Source: Aeromonas rivipollensis
Lineage (GTDB): Bacteria; Pseudomonadota; Gammaproteobacteria; Enterobacterales; Aeromonadaceae
DNA length: 64,000 nt
Direction: 5' to 3'
NCBI RefSeq assembly: GCF_037811135.1
Contig: NZ_CP149130.1
Span: 3,282,501 to 3,346,500, forward strand
Shown here: positions 49,415-58,134 of the stretch, one piece after another
Layout: every line of letters begins with the position of its first letter
Position numbering within the stretch: position 1 is the first letter of the stretch
Made by a program: the position numbers and the translations under genes
The notes under the pieces: generated by a model
Database searches by the model: none
Seen by the model: only the letters and a program-made list of their open reading frames with translations
What the model was told of the DNA's origin: nothing

Positions 49415-50272
49415 TTACCACTTCATCTCGCCCATGTTGACCTTGGCACCGATGGCCAGGCCATCGTCCACCGGCAGGGACGGGAACGCCTTCTTCAGGC
49501 CATCGATCAGCTGATCGCTGTTCTTGGCGGTGGCCAGCTCCTGTTCGAAGCGCTGGACGTAGTCACGGGTAAAGGTCACTGCCTGGGTGCCCTTGGGCTC
49601 GGTCCCCAGGAAATGCCCCGGGATGACCCGCTCAGGCTGGAGGGCCAGCATGCCGTCGAGGGCCTGCATCCACTGTGCCCGCGCCGCCTTGGTCTGGCTG
49701 TCCGCCATCCAGACGTGCACCCCGCTGTAGACCGGCACGCCGCCAAACGCCGTCTTGATGGAAGGAGCCCAGAGATAGGCACTCGGCGTGTTCATCTCCT
49801 TGATCTCGATCTTCTCGCCATCCAGGGTCAGGTGGGAGGCCGTCATCACCTGCGGCACTATCAGGGTCTTGGGTGCCTGCCCGGCGAGGATGGGGCCCCA
49901 ATAGGCCAGCTTGGCATCCTTGGTCTGCTTGATGTGATCGACCACGTGCTGGCTGGCCAGGATCTTGACGTCGGGGAAGGCCGCCTTGATGGGTTCCAGC
50001 CCGAAGTAGAAGTCGGGATCCCCGCCACTGATGTAGACGGTGGTCAGTCGCTTGCCGCTCTGCTTGATCAGATCCACCAGCGCCTTGCCGTCATTGACCC
50101 CGAACTGGGCGTCGATGAGGATGGCCTCCTTGTCGCCGGTCACCAGCTCGGAGGAGACGGGGAAGATGGCCTTGTCGCCTGGGTTGTAGACGGTCACTGT
50201 CAGGGGGCTCGCCAAGGCGGCGCCACCGAGCAGGGTGGTGGTCAAGGTCAAGGTGCGAAGTACTGTGTTCAT
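49415..50272 (-). CDS. MBL-fold periplasmic protein with altered metal site
   Basis: A 285-residue protein with a signal peptide (MNTVLRTLTLTTTLLGGAALA). Its metallo-beta-lactamase-like fold reads SSELVTGDKEAILIDAQFG, then TTVYISGGDPDFYFGLEPIK, ASQHVVDHIKQT, SGVHVWMADSQ and VIPGHFLG. In active MBL enzymes the second block would read HxHxDH; here the first two His positions are Ser/Gly and Gly/Asp and the last is Phe. Catalysis may thus differ or be lost. The upstream neighbour is a divergent LysR regulator, a common pairing for regulated genes. Confidence 0.8.
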   Translation of the reverse strand: MNTVLRTLTLTTTLLGGAALASPLTVTVYNPGDKAIFPVSSELVTGDKEAILIDAQFGVNDGKALVDLIKQSGKRLTTVYISGGDPDFYFGLEPIKAAFPDVKILASQHVVDHIKQTKDAKLAYWGPILAGQAPKTLIVPQVMTASHLTLDGEKIEIKEMNTPSAYLWAPSIKTAFGGVPVYSGVHVWMADSQTKAARAQWMQALDGMLALQPERVIPGHFLGTEPKGTQAVTFTRDYVQRFEQELATAKNSDQLIDGLKKAFPSLPVDDGLAIGAKVNMGEMKW

Positions 50273-50342
50273 GGGTATGCCTCGTGGGTAAGTGGTCATC
50301 GAATGGACACAGTTTATTGCAAACTTTTCAGCACAAATACCG

Positions 50343-50348
50343 TATAAT
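50343..50348 (+). promoter_or_regulatory. -10 element of the LysR gene
   Basis: An exact TATAAT lies 46 bases before the LysR start in the 121-base divergent gap. The matching -35 is not clear. LysR binding sites (T-N11-A) are expected here. Confidence 0.45.
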
Positions 50349-50393
50349 AAGCGCATCACTGTTGCACAAATCGAGCATATAGAGGTGCTGAAC

Positions 50394-51296
50394 ATGGACC
50401 GACTGACCGCATTGCGAGTCTTCGTCTGCGTGGTCGAACAGGGCAGCCTGAGCGGCGCCGGAGAGAAACTGGATATGTCCCGCGCCATGGTCTCGCGCTA
50501 TCTGGCCGAGCTGGAGCGCTGGATGGGGGCCAGATTGCTGCACCGCACCACCCGTCGGCTCAGCCTGACCGGGCCGGGGGAAGAGGCACTGAACCGGGCC
50601 AGGGCCATGCTGGCGCTGGGAGAAGAGATGGAGCACCTGGCCATTCGCAGTGACGAGGCCCCCAAGGGGCAACTGCGCATCACCAGCAGCTACTCCCTCT
50701 CCGAAGCCCTGCTGGTCCAGGCGGCGGACGACTACCTGGCTCGCTACCCCGGTACGGCCATCGACATCCTGCTGCTGGACAGAACCGTCAACCTGGTGGA
50801 GGAGCGCATCGATCTCGCTGTGCGCATCACCAACGATCTGGATCCCAACCTGGTGGCCCGCAGGCTTGGCACCTGCCACTCGGTAGTGTGCGCCAGCCCT
50901 GCCTATCTGGCCCGTCATGCGCCTTTGCAGCAGGTGCAGGATCTGGCCCTGCACAACTGCCTCACCTACACCTATTTCGGTAAGAGCCTGTGGGAATTTC
51001 AGGGGCCCGATGGCCCCGAATCCGTGCCGGTGAGCGGCAACCTCAGCGCCAACATCTCCAACCTGCTGCTGGCGGCGACCCTGGATGGGGCGGGGATCAG
51101 CCTGCAGCCACGCTACTCGGTGCAGGCCCACCTGGAGAGCGGCGCCCTGGTGCCTCTGCTGACCCAGTGGCAGCCCAAGCAGCTTGGCGTCTATGCCGTC
51201 TATGGCACCCGCAAGCAGATGTCCCCCCTGCTGCGCAGCTTCCTCGACTTCCTGATCGCGCGCATGGCGGACGATCCCCTGTGGCAGGCCCGCTGA
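50394..51296 (+). CDS. LysR-family transcriptional regulator
   Basis: A 300-residue regulator with an N-terminal HTH (FVCVVEQGSLSGAGEKLDMSRAMVSRYLAELE, residues 8-40, here given in parts: GSLSGAGEKLDMSRAMVSRY) and a C-terminal substrate-binding domain with RLGTCHSVVCASPAYL. It resembles the AaeR/DhcR-like group of LysR proteins acting on neighbouring genes. The start MDRLTALRVF at 50394 has GAGGTG upstream. It is divergent from the MBL-fold gene, its most likely target (inference). The ligand is unknown. Confidence 0.85.
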   Translation: MDRLTALRVFVCVVEQGSLSGAGEKLDMSRAMVSRYLAELERWMGARLLHRTTRRLSLTGPGEEALNRARAMLALGEEMEHLAIRSDEAPKGQLRITSSYSLSEALLVQAADDYLARYPGTAIDILLLDRTVNLVEERIDLAVRITNDLDPNLVARRLGTCHSVVCASPAYLARHAPLQQVQDLALHNCLTYTYFGKSLWEFQGPDGPESVPVSGNLSANISNLLLAATLDGAGISLQPRYSVQAHLESGALVPLLTQWQPKQLGVYAVYGTRKQMSPLLRSFLDFLIARMADDPLWQAR

Positions 51297-51304
51297 AGGC
51301 CCAT

Positions 51305-51327
51305 GAAAAAGGGGCCTGTCGGCCCCT
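51305..51327 (-). terminator. terminator of the BPSS1780-type gene
   Basis: GGGGCC-TGTC-GGCCCC stem, followed on the minus strand by TTTTTC. It lies between convergent genes just past the stop at 51345. Confidence 0.8.
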
Positions 51328-51344
51328 GTCATTCCTGTGTCGGC

Positions 51345-52130
51345 TTATGCCTCGAAGCCAAATGCCTTGACCGGCGACTCGCCGTCGTCGGCAGCCTCCT
51401 CGTCTACATAGATGTCCCGATAGGCGGCGTAGATGGAGTAGTTGATGGCCGGCAGCACCACCAGCAGACCCACCAGCATCAAAAGCGCACCAAAGAAAAT
51501 CAGCACTGCCCCCAGCAGCCCCCACCAGAGGAAGGGCCACATGTTGCACAGACAGCCCTTGAAACTGAGCCGGGCCGCCTGCCAGGCCCCCACGCCATGG
51601 AAGAAGATGAGGGCGGGAGCGAAGGTGATGGCCATCAGCACGGGCACCAGCAAGGCCAGCCCCAGCAACAGGCAGAGCAGGAACCCCTGTGCCTGTTCCG
51701 GCGTCAGGGTCAGGGTTTCCGGATCCTGGGAGAGCAGGCCGGTCAGGCCCCACTGATGCAACATGAAGGCGCAGATGAGCAGTATCCCCATGAACAGGGC
51801 GAGCACCATCAGCCCCCCCAGCATCAGCGGGGTCAGCCGATGACGAAAACCGGCGAAGAAGTCGGCAAACTGCAGGGGGTGACCCTCATAGCCCCGGCGG
51901 GCCACCGCCACCCAACCGGCACCCCATACCATGTAGAGCAACTGGGAGATGAAGCCCCCTGCCGGCAGCTGTTCCAGCAACATGCCCACCAGGAACCAGA
52001 TCACTATCATGGCCACGCTGGCGCCCATGCCCTTGTTGAAGATGTCGAACCCGGTGCGGATCCAGATCCAGCCCTGCCCTATGGTGTGGCGTCTGGGTTC
52101 GCGGCGCAGGGCGCTGTCACTGTTCATCAT
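51345..52130 (-). CDS. BPSS1780-type integral membrane protein
   Basis: A 261-residue protein with about six transmembrane segments (for example ASVAMIVIWFLVGMLL and LMLGGLMVLALFMGILLICA) and short polar ends. GWIWIRTGFDIFNKGMG at the start and PALIFFHGVGAWQAARLSFKG are typical of the BPSS1780 membrane family, of unknown function. It begins 36 bases after the fimbrial adhesin gene on the same strand, so it may be read from the fimbrial operon or from its own promoter. Confidence 0.78.
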   Translation of the reverse strand: MMNSDSALRREPRRHTIGQGWIWIRTGFDIFNKGMGASVAMIVIWFLVGMLLEQLPAGGFISQLLYMVWGAGWVAVARRGYEGHPLQFADFFAGFRHRLTPLMLGGLMVLALFMGILLICAFMLHQWGLTGLLSQDPETLTLTPEQAQGFLLCLLLGLALLVPVLMAITFAPALIFFHGVGAWQAARLSFKGCLCNMWPFLWWGLLGAVLIFFGALLMLVGLLVVLPAINYSIYAAYRDIYVDEEAADDGESPVKAFGFEA

Positions 52131-52166
52131 TGACCTCGTCGAAAATAGGGGCAGAAAACCCTGTCA

Positions 52167-53201
52167 TCAGGGCACGCTCACCGTGACCATAATGGTGCCC
52201 GTGTAAGCACCGGGGCGCACCACCTGACCCGGCAACCGGGTCGGATACAGCCTCACCTGATATTGGGTGTTGTGGCTGGCCGCCGAGTAGGGTACCGCGA
52301 TGGCAGTATCAAATGGAATAGGGGTCAGCGTATCCTGCTCGACCATGCCCACCCCGACCCCGGCCAGGCTGGTGGTGACGAAGCGATTCTGGCTGCTGAG
52401 CGCCCCACCGAAGCTGTATTGCAGCGGCACCAGGTAGTCACTCGGGATCTGGCTGCAGGTCACGCTCACATTGACGCTGCGCGGGGCATAGCCCCTGGGG
52501 ATCTCTCCCTCGACGAAGGCACTCTGCGCCACGGCGCCGAGATCGATGGGAATGCTGGTGCCGGCGGGGAACTGGCAGGTCGGCGTCGAGGTGACGCTGA
52601 TGTTCATCGTCAGGGTGCTGAAGGCATTGACCGGGCTGGTGTCCGGTGCACTGGCTCGGCGCACGAAGAGGTGGGCGACAGTGCCGCTGAAGGTCTGGGT
52701 ACCCGTGACCCCCTTGAGCAGTTTCAGGGTATAGCGGCCGCCGTTAACATCAATCCCGCCCAAGGCCAGATTCAACACGTTACCGATGCAGACGGCCAAC
52801 AACCCGCTGGTGGTCGCATTGAAAGGTATAGTCCGGTAACCCCCCGCCGCATTGAACTCGACCTTGAGGCCGAAATAGGGGTTGAGCTTGATGAGGGTCC
52901 CCAGGGGATCGGTGACGGTGGGCAGGCTGGTGGTGCCCTGGTAATAGACGGTCACAAGCAGCCCCACCGAGATACCGGTGCAATTACAGGTGGCCGTGCC
53001 CGTGGTCGAGAAGGGGGTGGGACCGTTGGTCCCCCCGGGCTGATAGAGACCGCTATCGGCGGTGATGGCGCCGGTCGCCACGAAGGGACTGGTGCACTGG
53101 CCATTGACAGCCTGCACCTCGCCAGCCCACAAGCCCCCCAGCAACAGCAACGCCGCCACCAGCAAGGAAGGCAGGCCCAGCTTTCTGACGCCGTCACTCA
53201 T
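52167..53201 (-). CDS. fimbrial tip adhesin-like protein
   Basis: A 344-residue secreted protein with a signal peptide (LLVAALLLLGGLWAGEVQA). An N-terminal domain (about 27-200, with paired Cys in TATCNCTG) is followed by a pilin domain (TPTCQFPAGTSIPIDLGAV near residue 210 to IMVTVSVP). Two-domain layout and last place in the operon fit a tip adhesin. The receptor is unknown. The start at 53201 (MSDGVRKLG) has GGAG upstream; ATGs at 53216 and 53258 are in frame. It overlaps the chaperone stop by 8 bases. Confidence 0.8.
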   Translation of the reverse strand: MSDGVRKLGLPSLLVAALLLLGGLWAGEVQAVNGQCTSPFVATGAITADSGLYQPGGTNGPTPFSTTGTATCNCTGISVGLLVTVYYQGTTSLPTVTDPLGTLIKLNPYFGLKVEFNAAGGYRTIPFNATTSGLLAVCIGNVLNLALGGIDVNGGRYTLKLLKGVTGTQTFSGTVAHLFVRRASAPDTSPVNAFSTLTMNISVTSTPTCQFPAGTSIPIDLGAVAQSAFVEGEIPRGYAPRSVNVSVTCSQIPSDYLVPLQYSFGGALSSQNRFVTTSLAGVGVGMVEQDTLTPIPFDTAIAVPYSAASHNTQYQVRLYPTRLPGQVVRPGAYTGTIMVTVSVP

Positions 53202-53907
53202 CCCGCTCCCCTCCATGTTGGCCCAGAACAAATTCCTGCTCATGATAATTGCCATCATCGTCTATCCAGCGCAGCCGCCCGCGGGCCTCCACCGGTACTG
53301 TGCCCGCCATGGGAAGAGAGAGGGAACCGTAAGGCGGCAGCACCCCGCCCTCGCGCCAGGCGAGGTGCGGCCCGCTCAGCAACACCTCGCTCAGGCTGAT
53401 GTGAAAGGGGCCAGGATTGCTGACCCTAAGCCCGCCCCCCGCCTGCCCCTGCCAGCCAAGCCGGCTAACCGCCTCGACCGGGGAGCCCGCCAATCCGGCC
53501 GGCCGATAGAACAGCTTGATGCGGGTGCGATAAGCCAGTTGCACGCTCCCCTGCGAGGCTTGCATCTTGGGGGGCAATCCGAGGACATTGAGCCAGAACA
53601 GGGACTCCCTGTCCCGGGGGAGCCGGCCCAGATCCGCGCCCAGGATGCGCAGCACTTGCCCCCTCTGCGGCCCCAGCCGCATCATGGGCGGCACCACCAG
53701 AAAGGGGGTCGAGACATCAGCCGGACCCTGCTGCTCATTGCCGCCATCGACCCAGGCCTGCAGCAGGCTGGGCTCGCTGCCGTCGTTGTGCACCACCAGC
53801 CTGGCCTCGGTGCCCCCCTCATAGATCACCCGGGTACGCATCAGGTTCAGGGCGGCTTCGCTGCCTGAGCACCACAGCAGGGAGCCCAGCGCCAACCATG
53901 ACAACAT
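53194..53907 (-). CDS. periplasmic fimbrial chaperone (second)
   Basis: A 237-residue PapD-like chaperone that donates a strand to pilin subunits in the periplasm. It has a signal peptide (MLSWLALGSLLWCSGSEA), then MRTRVIYEGGTEARLVVHN. The subunit-binding strand region PPMMRLGPQRGQVLRI, the conserved RESLFWLNVLGLPPK and the Ig-like C-terminal SLPMAGTVPVEARGRLRWI follow. AAGGA seven bases before the ATG at 53907 decides the start. It lies between the usher and adhesin genes. Confidence 0.88.
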   Translation of the reverse strand: MLSWLALGSLLWCSGSEAALNLMRTRVIYEGGTEARLVVHNDGSEPSLLQAWVDGGNEQQGPADVSTPFLVVPPMMRLGPQRGQVLRILGADLGRLPRDRESLFWLNVLGLPPKMQASQGSVQLAYRTRIKLFYRPAGLAGSPVEAVSRLGWQGQAGGGLRVSNPGPFHISLSEVLLSGPHLAWREGGVLPPYGSLSLPMAGTVPVEARGRLRWIDDDGNYHEQEFVLGQHGGERDE

Positions 53908-53957
53908 GGCGTATCCTTCCAGGGTCCGGCGCCAGCCATGGCAATCAAGGGTGCCTC

Positions 53958-56510
53958 TCATGAACTTGCTCCCGGAGTGAGACAGCGGGCAGCGACCTGC
54001 TGATAGGGCATGGCAGGATCCGGCCGAGGGACCCGATAATCGAGCCGGCATCGCTCATCCCCCTCCTTGCCCCACTGGACATGGAGGGTTCCCTGCTCGC
54101 CACGCACGAAGATGAGCCCCCCCTGGCCGACCACGGCCACGGCGTCGCCGCGGCCATCGACCACCTCGGCACCAAAGGGCGGCGCACTGCCATCCTGACG
54201 CACGGCCTTGAGCAGCAAGGGCTGGCCGACATGGGTCTCATACGCCAGCTTGACGATGGCCCCCCGGCGCGGGGCCACCATCTGGGCGCTGCCATCTATC
54301 TCCACATCCAGCGGCAAGCCGCCGGGATCCAGGCCTATGATGTTGGTGCGATAGGGGTTGAGCCCGGCCAGCACGGCATAACCATCCCCATCCACCTCGC
54401 TGCCGATCCCGTGACTGACCCTGGCCCCCTGGGCTCCCTTGGCCTCCACCAGCGCCATTGTCTCCCCTTGCGTCTGCCCCAGCACCCAGCCCTCCTCATG
54501 GACCAGCAGGGTTCCCTTAGCCGAGGCCACATACTGGGCGTAACCCTCCCCCTGACTGGTGCTCAACCCCAGCTGGGTGGCCGCCGTCTGATACTGCAGG
54601 TTGGCACCATAGCTCAGGGCCGAGTTGCCACTTCCCCGGCTCTGATTGCCATAGACACCATAATAGAAGCGCCCGTCCCGGGAGCCCCCGTTGAGATCCA
54701 GCCTGGCGCTGGCCCCCTGCCCCTCCTGATAGGAGAGGGTGCTGCCAAGACGCGGCGCCCCCAGCTTGTCCCCTATGGGGATGCTGAGGCTCAGCACGTA
54801 TTGATCCCCGACACCCTCCTCCAGGGAGTGGCTGGCCGACAGGGTCAGGCTGCCCCAGTCAAACCCCCGGTTGTAACCGAGCTGGAAGCTGCTGCTCTCC
54901 CCCTGCCCCCCCCAGTAGTCGCGGCGAATGCCGTTGAAGTAGAGATCCCCCCACTCCCCCACCGGCTGGTTGATGTTGAGCTGGAAGCGATTGCGCTCCC
55001 GCTGCAACCTGTCCAGCGCCTGGGCCTGTATCGCCGCCACGTCGTTGAGGTCGAGATAGCCTTCGCTGGAGAAGCGATAGGCGGCCAGGGTGAAGTAGGT
55101 CTGGGTCCTCTCCATCTGCTTGCTGTAAGTGAGGCGATAGCTCTGACCGGCGAGGGAGTCCGGCACATTCGCGCTGGCAGGCAACGCCCGCGCCCAGGAG
55201 CCGGTCACATCCAGGGCCAGGGCACCGTAGTCCGAGCCCATGGCCGCGCCCCCCAGCAGGGCGCCGTAATCCTCGGCCGCTATGGTTCCGCCATACAGGG
55301 TCAGGGCATCCGAGAAGCCGCGCCTGTAGGTGCCTTGCAGAAAATCCGGGCCATCGGGCCCCGCATCATTGCGATAGCGTCCCAGGGTCAGGCTGAAGCG
55401 GGAGATGTCGTCACGCAACATCTGCACCACGGAGGAAAAGGGCAGAGTGAAGCTGCGCTCGCTGCCATCCGCCTCCGTGATAGTCACATCCAGATCACCG
55501 GCAAAGCTGGTGGCGTAAAGATCGTCGATGGCAAAGGCACCGGGGGCGACCTGGGTCTCATAGATGAGGGCGCTGCCCTGCCGTATGGTGACCCTGGCAT
55601 TGCTCTGGGCCACCCCGCGCACCACGGGGGCGAAGCCCCGCTCGAAATCCGGCAGCATGGCGTCGTCGCTGGCGAGCTGCACGCCGGTGAAGGGCACGCT
55701 GTCGAAGCTGTCGCCTGGGGTGAAGTACTCCCCCAGGGTCAGCTGGGCTTTGCGGGAGGTGACATCCCGCTGCGCATAGCTGTTGAGGGGTTGATAGCCA
55801 CCCCCCTGGTTGCCCTGCCAGGAGCCGTTGTGACGCAGACGCCAGGCACCTAGGTTAATACCGGTGTTGAGGTTGATGCTGCTGCTCAATGGCTCCCCTA
55901 TGCTCTCCTGTTCGCTGTAATAGAGGTTGGCGTTATAGCCGACGAAGGCCGCATTGATCCCCTGCACCCACTGCTCAGGCCCCACATAGTCACGTCTGAT
56001 CTGACCAAGATAAGCCTGGGGCAGGCTGAGTGTCCCGCTCAGGCTGGCCAGATCGAAGGTGAAGCTGGCCCCCGGCACCAGGGCTCCTACCTCGATGCAG
56101 TCGCCCTGGAGTTGCTGCCGCGCCGACGCCTGATTGGGGAGTTTGTCGACCAAGAGCCCCCACTGCGTCAGCTGATCAGGATGAAAGCAGAACAGGGGCG
56201 TCCCGGGCTCCTGCCCCGCTCTCACCTCCACCTGCTGGCTTATTCTCTCCTTGCCATTGATGGTGATGTCGAGCTGGTAGCGCCCGGGAGGGATGAAATC
56301 GGCACGGGAGAAGCGCGCCAGGTCGATGTTGATCCCCAGGCTGTCGAGCAGGCGGCTGTCAAATTCGATGTCAGCGGGTGGACTGACCGCTTGTCCGGCC
56401 ACCTCTTCCCCCATGGCAAGGGCGCACCAGAGCAACAGGGAGAAGCCGCAGCCGGCGTGCCAGGGAGCTGGGCCATGAAGGCAGCAAGAGAGGGGCATTC
56501 TGGCTGTCAC
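53958..56510 (-). CDS. outer-membrane fimbrial usher
   Basis: An 850-residue FimD/PapC-like usher that assembles and secretes pilus subunits. It has the N-terminal substrate domain (IEFDSRLLDSLGINIDLARF, GRYQLDITINGKER) and a 24-strand barrel with plug (YETQVAPGAFAIDDLYATSF). The C-terminal domains end in a Cys pair (GDERCRLDY, AARC). GTG at 56510 is chosen as start because GGGGAGG lies six bases upstream; an ATG at 56498 lacks a ribosome site. It lies between two chaperone genes. Confidence 0.92.
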   Translation of the reverse strand: MTARMPLSCCLHGPAPWHAGCGFSLLLWCALAMGEEVAGQAVSPPADIEFDSRLLDSLGINIDLARFSRADFIPPGRYQLDITINGKERISQQVEVRAGQEPGTPLFCFHPDQLTQWGLLVDKLPNQASARQQLQGDCIEVGALVPGASFTFDLASLSGTLSLPQAYLGQIRRDYVGPEQWVQGINAAFVGYNANLYYSEQESIGEPLSSSINLNTGINLGAWRLRHNGSWQGNQGGGYQPLNSYAQRDVTSRKAQLTLGEYFTPGDSFDSVPFTGVQLASDDAMLPDFERGFAPVVRGVAQSNARVTIRQGSALIYETQVAPGAFAIDDLYATSFAGDLDVTITEADGSERSFTLPFSSVVQMLRDDISRFSLTLGRYRNDAGPDGPDFLQGTYRRGFSDALTLYGGTIAAEDYGALLGGAAMGSDYGALALDVTGSWARALPASANVPDSLAGQSYRLTYSKQMERTQTYFTLAAYRFSSEGYLDLNDVAAIQAQALDRLQRERNRFQLNINQPVGEWGDLYFNGIRRDYWGGQGESSSFQLGYNRGFDWGSLTLSASHSLEEGVGDQYVLSLSIPIGDKLGAPRLGSTLSYQEGQGASARLDLNGGSRDGRFYYGVYGNQSRGSGNSALSYGANLQYQTAATQLGLSTSQGEGYAQYVASAKGTLLVHEEGWVLGQTQGETMALVEAKGAQGARVSHGIGSEVDGDGYAVLAGLNPYRTNIIGLDPGGLPLDVEIDGSAQMVAPRRGAIVKLAYETHVGQPLLLKAVRQDGSAPPFGAEVVDGRGDAVAVVGQGGLIFVRGEQGTLHVQWGKEGDERCRLDYRVPRPDPAMPYQQVAARCLTPGASS

Positions 56511-56586
56511 GGCATACCTCCCCCTCAGCGTCGGCCTGTACACCGGGAGCGCCGAACCCTGGGTCCCGCTCCGGCATCTTCCGGGA

Positions 56587-57336
56587 TCAATTGAAGACGA
56601 ATTGGCCCACCTCGCGGGCACCATAGTCGTTGAGCCAATAGAAGGTCACGGTCTTGGCATGGACGGCCCCGGACAGCTGCTCAAGAGGAAAATCGAAGCT
56701 GCCCCCCGGCGCCACCATGCCGCCACTTGAGTTGCTGTAGCGCTTCGACGCCGTCGCCTGCAGCTCCAGATTGCTGATGCTGACGTGATAGAGGCTGGGG
56801 TTGCTGGCGCGCAGTGCGTAACCGCTTCCCTGCCGGATCAGGCGCCAGCTCAACTGCTGGGCGGAGCGCTCGACATTGCCAGGCAGCCCGGATGGCCGGT
56901 AGAACATCTTGATCCGGGAGCGGAAGGCGAGCTGCACCAGGTTCTGCCCCGCCTGGGTTGACTTCACGCTCGGCGGCACCTCCAGCACGTTCAGCCAGAA
57001 CACCGATTCACGATCCTGGGGCAAACCCTGCCCCACGTAGGCCAGACGCAGGGACTGGCCACGCTGAGCCTCGATTCGGGTGATGGGGGGCGTTACCAGG
57101 AAGGGGAGTGCCTCGGCGCCGGGCCGGATGCGGCGATCGCCCGCATCTATCCACACCTGTACCAACGAGGGGGTGCTCCCCTTGTTGGTCAGCTCCAGGG
57201 TGACCTCACGGGCGTTGGCCGGGTAGATGACACGGGTGCCCGAGATCTGGACATGGCCCCAGGTCTGCCAGGGCAGGAGCAGCACGCACCAGAGCATGAG
57301 GTTCAGCCCTAGCCGATGGATACGAAGCGCCTTCAT
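56587..57336 (-). CDS. periplasmic fimbrial chaperone (first)
   Basis: A 249-residue PapD-like chaperone with a signal peptide ending QTWG. HVQISGTRVIYPANAREVTLEL is split over the G1/A1 region. TPPITRIEAQRGQSLRL, RESVFWLNVLEVPPSVK and FRSRIKMFYRPSGLPG are family blocks. It lies 10 bases after the major pilin and 76 bases before the usher start. It is similar in outline to, but clearly diverged from, the second chaperone. Its ribosome site is weak. Confidence 0.88.
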   Translation of the reverse strand: MKALRIHRLGLNLMLWCVLLLPWQTWGHVQISGTRVIYPANAREVTLELTNKGSTPSLVQVWIDAGDRRIRPGAEALPFLVTPPITRIEAQRGQSLRLAYVGQGLPQDRESVFWLNVLEVPPSVKSTQAGQNLVQLAFRSRIKMFYRPSGLPGNVERSAQQLSWRLIRQGSGYALRASNPSLYHVSISNLELQATASKRYSNSSGGMVAPGGSFDFPLEQLSGAVHAKTVTFYWLNDYGAREVGQFVFN

Positions 57337-57346
57337 GACTGAGCGC

Positions 57347-57886
57347 TCAGTGGTAGTCCAGGGAGTAGATGAGATCCGCCGAGACCAGACCGGCACCGAC
57401 GGCACCTGTGGCTATGTACTGGGCGCTGTAGTAGAGGGTTGCCCCCCCGGTGGCACTGAAGTTGACCAGCACGTTGTTGCCTGTGTTGGTCCTCAGATCG
57501 ATGGGGGTGCTGTTGGCCGAGAGGATCTGCACCTCCACGTTCTGGGCCGGGTTCTTGCCGCCCGAGGCGACGGCCTTGTTGCTGAGGTTGCCCGTGGTCT
57601 GCTCCACCCCGATGTTTTCGAAGTAGGCCCGCACCGACCCCGTGGTCGGGCAGCTGGTGAGGGCGAGGTTGAAGCCTGTCGCCCCCGCTGTCTGGCCTAT
57701 GCTGCCGAGCGCATTGGTGCTGACGGTCGGCAGGGTCACGGTCGCCGACGCCGTACCACCGTTGACCGCGATGGCACAGGTCCCGGCCGTCACCTCGCCA
57801 TTGATGGTAATGACCCCGTTGAAGGCGGCAACGGGTGCCGACATCCCCATGGTGAGTCCGAGTATCAAGAGAGCCTTCGTCTTCAT
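57347..57886 (-). CDS. major fimbrial subunit (pilin)
   Basis: A 179-residue secreted chaperone-usher pilin with a signal peptide ending APVAA. It has a disulfide pair (VTAGTCAIAV and LALTSCPTTG), an N-terminal donor-strand region (GVITINGEVTAGTC) and a C-terminal beta-zipper tail ending in Tyr (LIYSLDYH). The start at 57886 has GGAGG six bases upstream. It is first in the operon, as expected for the major subunit. Confidence 0.9.
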   Translation of the reverse strand: MKTKALLILGLTMGMSAPVAAFNGVITINGEVTAGTCAIAVNGGTASATVTLPTVSTNALGSIGQTAGATGFNLALTSCPTTGSVRAYFENIGVEQTTGNLSNKAVASGGKNPAQNVEVQILSANSTPIDLRTNTGNNVLVNFSATGGATLYYSAQYIATGAVGAGLVSADLIYSLDYH

Positions 57887-57980
57887 CACAACCTCCACCT
57901 GTCCCTGGATGTCGCTGGCGACTGCTTTTCTCCTGCCAGTACCTTACTGCCTGCCGCCATAGGTGCCATTCAAAGACACC

Positions 57981-57999
57981 ATTAGTAACACATTAGTAA
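57981..57999 (-). promoter_or_regulatory. 11-base-spaced direct repeats upstream of the fimbrial operon
   Basis: ATTAGTAA occurs at 57981-57988 and 57992-57999, an 11-base period close to one helical turn, about 95 bases before the pilin start. Such an arrangement is typical of regulator binding sites. No clear -35/-10 pair was identified nearby. Confidence 0.4.
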
Positions 58000-58134
58000 A
58001 TAGCACAGGATTCTCAATCCCGCCGCCGCACTACTCCCCTTCCTGCGCCATGGCCCGAGGTGACGGACAGCCGGGCAAGAATGTGGCATCATTTTCCCCC
58101 TTTTGATCTCACCGCCTTATTCGATGGAGCCACC

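Noticed and set aside
54081-55853. 590-codon open frame opposite the usher
   Set aside because: Shadow of the usher gene; no family features.
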